Below, in pieces: positions 43,506 to 54,083 of a stretch of DNA of 64,000 nt. Every line of letters starts with the position of its first letter. Position 1 is the stretch's first letter. Under the pieces are notes generated by a model, which worked only from the letters and a program-made list of their open reading frames with translations, was not told where the DNA came from and did not search any database. The translations under genes and the position numbers were made by a program. The stretch is from Bedellia somnulentella. Taxonomy: Eukaryota > Arthropoda > Insecta > Lepidoptera > Bedelliidae. The DNA lies in assembly GCA_963576735.1 (NCBI GenBank), contig OY755173.1, positions 4,682,873 to 4,746,872 of the forward strand, read 5' to 3'.

Positions 43506-44762
43506 AAGGTACGCACACTGATTCAACACCGCGTCGCACAGTGGGCTGAAAATTGACTTTCATAGACTTAGGGACTTTAATTTTAGAATGCCGCTTTTTT
43601 TGTTGTAAACTGCTTCTACCAACCATTTCCATGCTCTAATATGCCAAAAAAGTTAATTTAGCATACAAGCGAATAAGTTATTTATTTTTTTCGAAAATTT
43701 TGTATGAAGCTCATATGAAAAATCCGATTTTCTTTGGATCTGCAAGAGTAACCGTTATATCCTCACAGGGGGTCTTAGTACTAATTATTTGTGATTTTTT
43801 GGCATACCACACATGACGGTCCCTGCTGCAGATTTTTTTTTAAAAATCAAATAAATTTTAACATTTATTTTTATTTTTAAAATGATTTATTTTATTCTAT
43901 AAATCAACATACTACATACTAATGAACTACTTTTATCTTCCTGGCCTAAGTTTGGACTAGTTTTCGACAACATAATCATCCTATTCTAAAAGTTTGTGAG
44001 TTTAAGTGAAATCTAAAGGGACTTTTACCTGCCCAGCTAGTTATTAAGGGTAAATTATATTATAATGGTAATAATAGTAAATTGCAATTGAAATTTATTT
44101 ATTTGGCACACATAATAATGAAAATTTAATAAATAAAAATACAAAAAATGTACCTAATTCCAAAAACATTGTTTCTTAACATCTACTAAATAGAATTATA
44201 CAATTTAAAACTTAAATATAAATTAAACTTATTATACATGCAATAACAAAATAACTATCATTCAATATCGCTCTCATCTGATTCAAGTTCGGAGTCAGGA
44301 TCTAAATTAGTCATATCTAAAAACTCAATCTGAGCTTCTGGTGACTTAATTAAATCTAAAGTTTCAGCGAAGAAATTCTGTTTTTTCTTAGCGTCTAGTA
44401 TCGGTCTTTGTGCAGATATCAAAGGATCAGACGAAAGAATAAGGTTGTTCAGAATATCTTCATTGGAAGCTTGTCTGGTCTTCTTGCGCGAATGGTGTTC
44501 CCGAAACCTCCTAAAATCTTTGTTGCGGGCTTCTGAGGCTTCTTCTGAGAGACTTCCGATTGGAACAACATCATTATTCGCGATTATGTCTGCACCATGT
44601 ATAAGCAACTTATGGACGGTAGAGGACATATAGTACCAGTCGTATAACTCCACGTACTTTTCTGCTGTTGTGCGGGCATATTCTTTAAACCGGATAACAT
44701 CGATTTGCTCTCCGGATGTTATTGCTTGCAGGATAACAGCAAATCTCTTCACAAGCTCTTCA

Positions 44763-46350
44763 TCTAACCCTGTCGTCTAAGAGCCCGCGACGGCCAGACC
44801 TTAGTTATAGTATAAAGTCTAAAAGTTTCTCTGTGTATGTCCACTATACAGCTAAGAACGATCCCAGGCTATGAAACTTGGGTCGCCCCGGCTTTGGCAG
44901 GTAACAGGTAGTAAAGGTGTGTAAAAATGTATCTCAAATTAGGTATAGTATAAAGCTTAGTTTTCATATATTTTATTAGTGGTGATCTTAGAAATCGCCT
45001 TGTCCACAGCCAGACACTTAGTACAGTTGCAACCCCCTGCCAGACACCCTTAAACTACGGTTAATTTTAATGATACTTTAGTTATAGTATAACATCTGAA
45101 TTTTATATATGTTATTTGGAGAACTATAAAATGATGTTTCCTCAGTAGCCAGACAATTTGTATGGTTCCCCTATATTGCCAGACACGTTAAAGGTCTATT
45201 GTAGGTGCGAGCGCGAGGGGCATATGCGCAATGGGTGCGAGTGAGATAGTGCGCTCGGTCCACGGCGATCTTTTACTGCGCATCAGCTATCCTTTATTTT
45301 ACATTCTGTAATAAACAAATTTTTAGATTTATCAAGAAAATTTATTATTTAAAATTATTAGAGACAAAAAATTAAGTTTTAAAAAAAATGTTTAGTAAAA
45401 TTTTACGCAGATAAATCTTTAAATCAACAATGCATAAATGTAATAAATTAGGTTGTAGAGTTTTATATGCTTAATTTAAATATTTAATTCAATAAAATTT
45501 TCAATATTTTGCAAACAATTTTTTATATACTATAAGGAGGGAATAATAGGCAGGCCGGCATTCGTAAGAAAGGTTGCTCGATGAGCAAAAGTCTTTACAA
45601 TAATATTACATCCTTGGTGCTTGGTTTTTTTGCCAAACTTGATAATCTTCGAATTGCTTGATATTTCAGTTTTAACTTCAGAGTAACATATATCTTTGCC
45701 ACTATGTGTATAAATATTGCAGATGAATGTTTTTCCTTCATTTCCGATACGCGAAAATATATTAACTTGGCATTATTTGTCAATTTTAGTACTATGAATA
45801 TTTTCCATCATTTCAATTACACTTGATTAGCCGCCGAATGTTCCTTTTTTTGCCACAGTGCGCGTTGTGATCGATTCGTGTTCCCCGCCCCCTACTTTGC
45901 ACCTAGCGAATAGACCTTTAACGTGTCTGGCAATATAGGGGAACCATACAAATTGTCTGGCTACTGAGGAAACATCATTTTATAGTTCTCCAAATAACAT
46001 ATATAAAATTCAGATGTTATACTATAACTAAAGTATCATTAAAATTAACCGTACTTTAAGGGTGTCTGGCAGGGGGTTGCAACTGTACTAAGTGTCTGGC
46101 TGTGGACGAGGCGATTTCTAAGATCACCACTAATAAAATATATGAAAACTAAGCTTTATGCTATACCTAATTTGAGATACATTTTTACACACCTTTACTA
46201 CCTGTTACCTGCCAAAGCCGGGGCGACCCAAGTTTCATAGCCTGGGATCGTTCTTAGCTGTATAGTGGACATACGCAGAGAAACTTTTAGACTTTATACT
46301 ATAACTAAGGTCTGGCCATCGCGGGCTCTTGCTCTACTGTAATGGCTGCC
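44763..46350. mobile_element. Long-armed foldback element inside the Transib transposase
   Basis: Arms of about 420 bp (44780-45205 and 45910-46328) are near-perfect inverted repeats beginning AAGAGCCCGCG. The 700-bp centre has no coding potential. ACAG occurs at both junctions with the transposase codons, which may be a 4-bp target duplication. Confidence 0.8.
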
Positions 46351-47202
46351 GTTTTGTCGGGAGATTCGAAAAATCTTCTTGCTGTATTCCCGTCATTTGT
46401 TGTTCTTGAGCCTTGCTTTACAGTATCCATCAAAAGGTTGAGTTCATCTTTAAATTTGTCTTGGATAAGTTTTTTTCTATTTTCTAATAAGGTCTTGTGC
46501 TCATTTGCTCTTGCAGCCCACTTCTTAAAATCCAGTCTGTATGCTATATGCAATAAGCATTCCATTGTATTTATACGGGCATGTAACGATGACAATCCAA
46601 ATTCCAAAGCACTATTGGATACAGTCTTTGTAGATACACAATCCAAGCGGTTCATTTCTGTAGGTTTAGATAAACACAGGTAGCAGGTTGCGTTCGATTT
46701 CGCTTCAGAAAGGTACGTGCAGATTTTAGCGTCAATCATTGTCATCTTCAGTTCATGAGTTACCTTGTTACTGCTGCACTCAGTGGGGATAAGGGATTTA
46801 ATTTCGTCATCCATATGCCTTTTGTGACTGACCACCACTTCTTCACTCTCCTTTACGAATGTAAATTGCACGGGACGGCAATACATCACTGAGCATGGTT
46901 TTGGATTCGTCCATATATTTTCATCTCCTGCAGACAGAAGTAATGGCACCAAGGACGTCATGAATATACTGGAATCCTCTTGCTGCCCCTCCATTTTCTG
47001 TTTGTAGCGGCTTTGGTTGGAAGCACCATCAAATCCATACTTAGATAAGAGCTTCAAATCTTTATTTTGAACACTTTCCGGAAGACTTTCAAGGATCCTC
47101 TTCACTGTTATGTCGAGTAATGCTTGAAGCGTAATTCTTGCTGATGAATCCGTTACAGTCAATGATTGCTTCGAAGGATAACATTGTTCCTTTGCTTGTT
47201 GC

Positions 47203-47571
47203 ATAAACATAAACATAAACATAAACGTTCACGCCGAATATCCCCGAAGGGGTTGGCAGAGGTACTAATACTTCTGAACATCACGTGACTTTGTCACCTG
47301 GTGTTCAGAGTACCCACGTTTTGCATGGACAGTGTACTCACGTGATAGGGGGCAGGCCTATCGCCGTTTTGTACGAATACACTGTCACATGACTAAGTAC
47401 AACTCAGCCATGTGGGTTTCCTCACGATGTTTTCCCTCACCGTTAACAACCATGATAAATTAACCACACATATGTCTTTAGAAAAGACAAATTGGTGTAG
47501 GCCCGACCCAGGATTTGAACACTAGTCGTTTGCACGATAACCGAGTGTTCTACCCACTAGGCTATCACGGC
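47203..47571 (-). mobile_element. tRNA-derived SINE (family B) with 10-bp target duplication
   Basis: Complete 369-bp copy in the Transib transposase, flanked by TGCTTGTTGC (47193-47202, 47572-47581). It is the best reference copy of family B here. Confidence 0.95.
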
Positions 47572-49130
47572 TGCTTGTTGCACTTTGTAATAAGACGGGT
47601 AAACATCTTTTGCACCTTCTCGAATTGCCGTCTCTCGCAGCGTGATGAATTGCCACTGCGAAAGCTTTAGTGAAAGGAGCAAACCTAGCGCCTTTTCTGG
47701 TGTAAAGATAGTAATCTTAACTGGCTTCTTAAGAGTTTCCATAATTTTCGTAGCTGCTTCTGGATTTTTCAGCATATATTGGATGACTGATGCTATATCT
47801 TCACGGCCGTCTTCTTTCAAAAGTAAGGCAGCTGAATGTGCCATTTCAGTTGACTCTTTTTCCCTGTAATCGTCAGATCTTCTCTTCTTTTGTTTGCTTC
47901 CTAGATCCTCGAATGCTTTTCTAGGTCTTTTTGTCATAGTACCAGTAGACGACGTCGACGGTTCTGGTCTGTTCACATGTCCGCTAGATACCTGGTCTTC
48001 TTCAATTGATTGTGGCAAAACTAAATTTCTTGACACGCAATTCGGCCAATCGACATCAGCCTGGAGCCAGTTTTCGTACTGTTTTCTAAATTCATCAAGG
48101 ATACGATGAGACTTCTGCCATCTTTGTGAAGCAGCTCGGGTAAATCTTCGACAAAACTCGTCTAGTGTTACACGATCTTCGTCAGTAATTTGATTACCTA
48201 GGCGATCCACCACTGCTCTGAATAATACTTCATGACGAAACGAAGTACCTTCACCTCTTAGAATAACAAACAAGTCTAAATTCGTACGTAGACTTTCCAT
48301 TGTAAGTATTTTACGGTCGCGGAGTAATGGTAGTAGCCCGAAAGTTTGGAATACACTGAACTATTAAGTGAAAAATAGTTTATTTATATGTCTCCGAAAC
48401 TAAAAATGTGGGTGATTAGTAAATAAATTTTTCTAAATTACCCTCAATAACGATTTTTTAATCAGTTTTCCTGACAAAAGTCCCTAATGACGATAAAGTA
48501 TTTACTGGAACTCATAATCCTAATTACTTTCTAATTTTTTAGAAAAAGATAATAATTGATTATTTGTGTTGTTGAATACTAGTCTTTACTTAATTAAGCC
48601 AGGAAGACAATAATAGCTAATTAGTGCGTACCTAGTACGTTGATTTAAAGAATAAAATGAATCATCCTCAAAAGAAAAAAAATATTAAAATTTCTTTGAT
48701 TTTTAAAAAAAATTCTGCAGCAGGGACCGTCATGTGTGGTATGCCAAAAAATCACAAATAATTAGTACTAAGACCCCCTGTGAGGATATAACGGTTACTC
48801 TTGCAGATCCAAAGAAAATCGGATTTTTCATATGAGCTTCATACAAAATTTTCGAAAAAAATAAATAACTTATTCGCTTGTACGCTAAATTAACTTTTTT
48901 GGCATATTAGAGCATGGAAATGGTTGGTAGAAGCAGTTTACAACAAAAAAGCGGCATTCTAAAATTAAAGTCCCTAAGTCTATGAAAGTCAATTTTCAGC
49001 CCACTGTGCGTCGGGCTGATTATAAAGAGTGATCCGCATTGAACGTGTTAACTTGGCACAAATATTTTCTACCCGCGCATCGTAAAAAGCAACTAAGGCT
49101 TCTGGTTTGAAGTAATATACTATATACTAG

Positions 49131-49599
49131 ATACTTTATCATCCTTTTAAAAGGATTATCATTATAATTTAACAGCGACCGGATATATAAATCCTTGCCC
49201 GCGAGTTAGCGAGACAGCGCGTCGAATTCGAAGGTGAATATACGATTGAAGAAGTAAACTGTTGTTTGAACATATATTTTTTTTGTAAATTTGTGTGTGA
49301 TGTGCAAAAAAGAGTAATTCTATTCTATATTAGAAATTTGGTAGTTTAAATTTAATAATTTGAGTAATTCTTCCCCTAATGGGATGAAATAGGGGTGTGA
49401 AATCTTACGTTACTTTTTTAATTGTGGACTAAGAAGTAAGGTTTTTCATTCGGTTACATTGTTTCTATTATTTGTGTAGGAGATAGAAACGAATTTTTCC
49501 CCTAAACGATAAAGTCTTGCGGTAAAGATTTATATAAAAAAAACTTAATTCTAAACCAGGACACTTAGACTCCTTTCATGATATAAATGAACACTACAT
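49131..49599. other. Spacer with no recognised feature
   Basis: A/T-rich, no long reading frame. A short family C SINE tail remnant follows at about 49600-49626. Confidence 0.3.
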
Positions 49600-49637
49600 A
49601 CATACTTATACAAAATGGGTAGCCAGAACGCCAGAAA

Positions 49638-49872
49638 CATACATACTTATACTCACGGTTATTAATCCCTAGATGGGGTAGCCAGATCCAGAGCTAAGGA
49701 ATTAGAAATTCCTCAGCCACTTTTGGAAAGTTAAGTGGGGAAAAGATGGTAAAGTAAAGGTCGGTCGCCCAAAATTCCGTTTAAGGCCCCATACCCTTAG
49801 TCGCCTTTTACGTACAACCACCGGAAGAAATGGGGTAGTGCTATTCTAAGCCGACACTACACAACAAACGCC
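49638..49872 (-). mobile_element. SINE family C with 11-bp target duplication
   Basis: Flanked by AACGCCAGAAA at 49627-49637 and 49873-49883. It landed at the edge of an older SINE remnant. Confidence 0.9.
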
Positions 49873-49910
49873 AACGCCAGAAAATATTGTAAAATAAATA
49901 TTGTATAGTA

Positions 49911-50043
49911 TTTAAATCTTTTTGTTCATGAAAACCTCATGTGGGGATTATTACTAATAAATAAAGAAAAGAAAAATTTCAACACAGGCGGGAATCGAAC
50001 CCGCGACCTCGGTATACGCCCCGACGCTCTGCCAACTGCCAAG
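49911..50043 (-). mobile_element. tRNA-derived SINE (family A), head adjoining a Transib
   Basis: 3' body and tRNA-like head in reverse, ending ...CTCTGCCAACTGCCAAG directly before the Transib target duplication. Together with 51813-51926 it forms a head-to-head pair. Confidence 0.8.
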
Positions 50044-50048
50044 CGTCG

Positions 50049-51807
50049 CACAGTGATTCGCGTAGAACAAGCTAGGTGGACAAAAGTCATTGTCCAATTT
50101 CCTGGAATTGATCGTTTTATGTTGTCAAGAACAACCCTATTATCTCATTTCCAAGAATTGATTGTGCAAAGTCCCGTTATGGCTTGCTAATGAGGTGTTA
50201 AAGGGTAAGTAATGACGATTATTACTAATTTGTAATCGTCTCAGTTGCAATTTTGCCACACATTCGACAACACCTCATGACTTGTGCAGTAAACGAATCA
50301 GTGTTTTGTGCTATGGATCCTATTAGTACAGGTAAGAACATTATATTTTTATAGAAATCTTACTCCTAGGTAACTAAATCCAATAAAATTTTACGGTCTA
50401 AAGGATAGTGGGAAAAACACAAAAAAAATAATATTTTTTAAATGTTTTATAGACTGCAACTTTTTGTCTCCACATGTCTCCGGGTTAGATTTTATATATG
50501 TCGTAGATCTAAGCCTAAACTTAATATTAAACATCACTTTCCATGCTCCTTTTTTGCTCTAACATTTTTTTTATTTTTTTTTACAGAGCAAGTGCTTAGT
50601 GTTTCGAAAATCAAATTTTTCGAAGAGTGGATCAAACACGATAAAGAAAACAGAAATTCACGCATTTTCGATTTTCTTTCGGTTAAATTTGATCTCTCAA
50701 ATATAACCGAAGTATCCTTGCGTGAAATCACCAAGAGCATCGCTGCTAGTAGCACGAAAATAGCCCAGAAATGGAATAGTGCTAGTCGCATTAGGGAAAG
50801 GTTTCTCTCTATGCATAAAACATGGCTGGAAGGCACAGACTTTCATTTCAAGGTGTCTGTTAACCCTCCAGTTGCCACCACTTCTACTGAGGGTGCTCAG
50901 CGACCGGGAAGACCTCAAAAGAGCTTTGAGGAGTCATCATATAAAACAAAAAAACGACGTGTGGACGGCATCGTTTCTGAATGGAGTGCAAAAGAGTTGG
51001 CAATTGCTGCAGAAGTAGCTAGTAGATCGGAAGGCAAGCGGAACGTTGCCCAAGCTATAAAACGAGCGAGTGATGGTACAAGTTTTGAGCAAAATGTATC
51101 CTGCCCTAATGGAAGACTTCACACCAATATTGGAACGTGTGCCTATTATATGGACGCTAAGTGTACAAGTCACACGTACAAAGCTACGAGGAAGTGGGAA
51201 ATGAAGGCGGGACATAAAGTGTTACCATCATACTATAGTATACGTAAGTGTTTTTTATCCTGTTATCCCCCTTCGGAGCACATTTCTGTAACGGAAACAC
51301 GCGCAGAAATTAAGCTACAATCGATTTTAGACAAAACTGCTGAGAGATTAGTAAAAACACAGGAAGAAGTTATAAGAAGTGTGCTTCCACAAAATTCTTC
51401 ATTCACTTTAATAAGTAAGTGGGGCTGTGACGGTAGTTCCGGCCACAGTACCTACAAACAGAAATTAGAAGATCATGAGGCGGATTCTTCAGATGATGAT
51501 AGTGATAGGGAGTGATTGTAACATATATAGAATATTATTTTTTGAGTAACTGACTTGTAAACATTTGTTTTTCATATTAGTTTTAAGTTTAGAAAAATGT
51601 TTAATGTGGAAGAAATCATGATTTTTGCATTTAATATATATATTTTTTTTCATTTTTTTCATTTTTATTTACACTACCCCCCTCCCATTTACCTTAAGTC
51701 ATGAAATGTAAAAAAAAGTACAGAATACGTATGATTAAGCACATATAGAGCCATTCGAGTCGAAAAATAATTTTGTCCATCTAGCTTGTTCTACGCGAAT
51801 CACTGTG
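50049..51807 (+). mobile_element. Internally deleted Transib with RSS-like ends
   Basis: CACAGTG at 50049-50055 and its complement at 51801-51807, flanked by CGTCG (50044-50048, 51808-51812). The terminal 37 bp are identical but for one base, ending in GGACAAAA, so each end reads heptamer, 24-base spacer, A-rich ACAAAA block. 1759 bp in all, with one spliced reading frame. Confidence 0.92.
50313..51515 (+). CDS. Truncated Transib transposase with in-frame loss of the catalytic core
   Basis: Two exons, 50313-50331 and 50587-51515, give 315 residues. The exon junction is inferred from ACAG|GTAAG and TTTTACAG. The protein has the Transib N-terminal region (IKFFEEWIKHDKENR, basic RPGRPQKSFEE ... 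KKRR), the KAGHKVLPSYYSIRKC segment, and the region around the first catalytic Asp (SKWGCDGSSGHSTYKQK). It then jumps to an acidic end (EADSSDDDSDRE) like the extreme C-terminus of Transib proteins. The second Asp, the CYLC zinc region and the C-terminal catalytic part are missing. It cannot cut DNA but could still bind element ends. Alternatively the whole open segment is read without splicing from 50442, which would add residues with no family resemblance. Confidence 0.75.
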
Positions 51808-51812
51808 CGTCG

Positions 51813-51926
51813 GGGCGTATACCCGTCCCGCTTGGCAGTTGGCAGAGCGTCGTCGTCGGGGCGTATACCGAGGTCGCGGGTTCGATTCCCGCCTGTGTCG
51901 AAATTTTTCTTTCCTTTATTTATTGT
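51813..51926 (+). mobile_element. tRNA-derived SINE (family A), rearranged head
   Basis: GGGCGTATACCCG, then CTTGGCAGTTGGCAGAGCG and again the GGGCGTATACCGAGG region with the B box GGTTCGATTCC and the 3' body start. The doubled segment shows that the target was already rearranged or lay at a SINE-SINE junction. Confidence 0.75.
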
Positions 51927-51939
51927 ATAGTATTGTTAG

Positions 51940-52062
51940 GTCTGCAACCGCATCGCCCAAAAGCCCCATAAAAAGCCCCAATACCCAAAGTCACCTAGAC
52001 ACTGATCTACTGACTGATAGACTACACATCATTCTAGGCCGGCACTACCCAGCTATGACCTC
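51940..52062 (-). mobile_element. SINE family C fragment
   Basis: Head-proximal half only (TGCAACCGCATCGCCCAAAAG ... GCCGGCACTACCCAGC). Confidence 0.65.
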
Positions 52063-52154
52063 TTAAAGAAATCTCTAAAAAGCGATAAAATAGGTGTATT
52101 TTTTATTATTTTTGGTTCACAAATGAGTGTAAAGTACAGAAAATATTTTTATGT

Positions 52155-52770
52155 AATTACTTTGATTAAAACAACAAGATACGGCACGTACTTATAATCT
52201 TCAACTGAAAAGAGGCATATTCACAACTACACAGCACGCACACTCACACAACTGTGTTTGTTATTTAACGTTGTACGCTACCGAACGACAGAGACAAACA
52301 TAACATATTTGATTCGAAAGTAGCGCGAGCAAGAAAGCGCATGCTGCTGTCGTGACTTTAACTTGTCATCGAAAGTAGCGCGAGCGGAATCATACTTAAC
52401 TTGTCGCACATCAAGGTATTGTATATTTCTATCTCACTCTGCAAAATGGCGAACAAAGCAATAAGTGAATTTAAATATATCATATTTTTTTTAAGTTTTT
52501 ATGTACTTACGAGTGAAAAGTGATTCCATTAGATTTGTTTTTTCTTTTGGAATAGTTTGTACAACGCATAAAAGCACACGAAGGCATTTTTGGTAACCGC
52601 TATCTCGCTTAAAATAATAAAACTGTTTCTTCGAGTCACACACCTGTTCCTGCCACTTGTCGATTGCGACTGAGCGCAATTAGGCGACGTTAGCCTGATT
52701 TAAAGGATCCACGCGCTAGAGGCGAGTCACATATCTTCCGCTATTTTGTTTTAATCAAAGTGTAATTATT
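52155..52770. mobile_element. Putative inverted-repeat DNA element
   Basis: TAATTAC(--/AC)TTTGATTAAAACAA at 52155 recurs inverted at about 52747-52770. Inside, TCGAAAGTAGCGCGAGC occurs twice (52314, 52372). A 62-codon minus-strand frame at 52491-52679 has no recognisable similarity. Boundaries are uncertain. Confidence 0.4.
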
Positions 52771-52894
52771 ATGAGTTGTCTTATGTCACGCAGACGAATT
52801 TGTGCGAGTCAACTTCAAATCAAGCCCTAATTTCACCACTACCAGTATACGAGCAAAATAAAAATAAAAACATACGTGTGGCAAATTTTGGCAA

Positions 52895-53155
52895 GCGAGG
52901 TGATGAGGGAAAACATTGTAAGGAAACCCACATAGCTGAGTCTTACTTAGTCATGTGATAGGGTTCAAAATAGCAATTAGATTGTATTGTGTATGTGACG
53001 TACAAAGCGGCGGCGTTGGCCTGCCCCATATCATGTAAATGCACTGTCAAAGCAAAACGTGGGTATTTATTAATATTAAATCATGAATGACCCCATAGTT
53101 TGGAAGCGTTAGTACCTCTGTAAACCCTTCAGCGATATATGGCAGCAACGTTGAT
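52895..53155 (+). mobile_element. SINE family B, old 5'-truncated copy
   Basis: Body blocks GAGGGAAAACATTGTAAGG, GGCCTGCCCCATATCATG and CAAAGCAAAACGTGGGTA are kept; the head is lost. Confidence 0.7.
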
Positions 53156-53614
53156 TTGAGCTTGAGAGATACGTCTGTTATCAAATCAAAACAAAATATG
53201 ATATATAACATGCATACAACATGTGACTGGTAAATCGCTTAAGTAAAAGTTAAATAGTTTACTCTATATTACAGCTCAAGCATGTGGATTGGGAGTATGA
53301 CCTCTGCAGCAATAAATGACAGATAGTATAATTAGGGTTCCGTCTATTATTATGCTATAGCGATTTAGCATAGCAAGGGTATTTTTACTAATATACTTGC
53401 ATTTACTGTCATTCAGGCACAAATGCAATATAAATCGATATTATATAAAGATTCCTATTACAGATATGACACAAATTTTCTTTTGTTAAATTAGGTAATG
53501 TTTTTTATACAAATAAAATTTCTGTGATTTTATGTACTGATCTAATGATTGTTCTAAGACAATAATATGTTTTAAAACAGATCTATAGCCACATACACAT
53601 TTACATTACATGGA

Positions 53615-53740
53615 ATACATACGTACATATACTAACGGCTATAAATCCCTTAAAGGGAAAGCCAGAGCTTTAGAATTTAAAACATTTCAGCCAGTTTTGA
53701 AACTTGATCAAAGACAGAATTGTAAATTAAAAGTTGTTGT
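53615..53740 (-). mobile_element. SINE family C fragment
   Basis: Tail and first part of the body. The remaining sequence 53156-54083 shows nothing else firm. Confidence 0.65.
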
Positions 53741-54083
53741 AAAGTCAATCAACAAATATAATAGCAAATACACATATTTTAAACCCAAAAATTATACAAT
53801 GTTTGAGAAAAATACATAATTCCAAAAACAACAGTATAAGAAAATTTTTACTTATTCTTGAAATCTAGTAAAGTAAAAACTATAAAGCATTATTCGCTTG
53901 TCTTGGGATAACACATTAACCAGATTCATTATTTACGAGATAGCGTTATCATTTGCTTGCTCCATTTGTTAAACAACCAACTATGATGTTACACATCTAA
54001 ATAAGTAGTCATTCAACTCTCAAGTGGTTACAGTACTTGTGTAATAATAAACTTAAGAAATTAATTTGAATAACATCTTATAA

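Larger units (their letters stand above)
44258..48300 (-). pseudogene. Transib transposase (RAG1-related DDE), interrupted
   Basis: Three collinear segments in the same frame once the insertions are removed: 48300-47582 (N-terminal; RPRKAFEDLGSKQKKRR, SQWQFITLRETAIREGAKDVYPSYYKVQQA), about 47192-46350 (core; first catalytic Asp in KYGFDGASNQ near 47030, second in MTMIDAK near 46733, CYLC zinc pair, NDGNTARRF) and 44762-44258 (C-terminal; GLDEELVKRF, YDWYYMSSTVHKLLIHG, acidic end). No other stop or frameshift was seen, so the gene was probably intact before the two insertions. About 690 residues in total, usual for Transib. The third catalytic residue should lie in the C-terminal segment, but I did not assign it. 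Confidence 0.85.
43537..49008 (-). mobile_element. Transib transposon with long inverted ends, split by two insertions
   Basis: Starts and ends with CACAGTG (43537-43543 and complement 49002-49008), flanked by the 5-bp duplication CGTCG (43532-43536, 49009-49013). The inverted ends are nearly identical for about 300 bp and similar further in. Removing the foldback element (about 44763-46350) and the SINE (47203-47571) leaves about 3.5 kb with one transposase gene on the minus strand. Confidence 0.9.
41008..49047 (-). mobile_element. piggyBac-like element, decayed and loaded with later insertions
   Basis: Flanked by TTAA (41004-41007 and 49048-49051), with short inverted ends CACGTTCA(C/A)TGCG. 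On the minus strand, 41531-41563 encodes LCTVCYEKLRQ, the start of a piggyBac C-terminal Cys-rich motif, and 41585-41880 encodes an acidic/basic segment. The transposase core is missing. Later insertions inside are a LINE fragment (42859-43505) and a Transib (43537-49008). Confidence 0.72.
40987..49130 (+). mobile_element. SINE family C copy split by an 8-kb insertion
   Basis: The first 21 bases of the SINE head lie at 40987-41007. It resumes at 49048 (CTACCCGCGCATCGTAAAAAGC). The gap is the piggyBac-like element, with TTAA at both junctions. Confidence 0.7.

Noticed and set aside
50442..50586. N-terminal extension of the second Transib protein
   Set aside because: The segment ends in a polypyrimidine tract and ACAG acceptor and has no Transib resemblance, so it is treated as intron.
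52491..52679. 62-residue minus-strand protein
   Set aside because: Lies inside a putative inverted-repeat element, lacks similarity and codon context; length is within chance.
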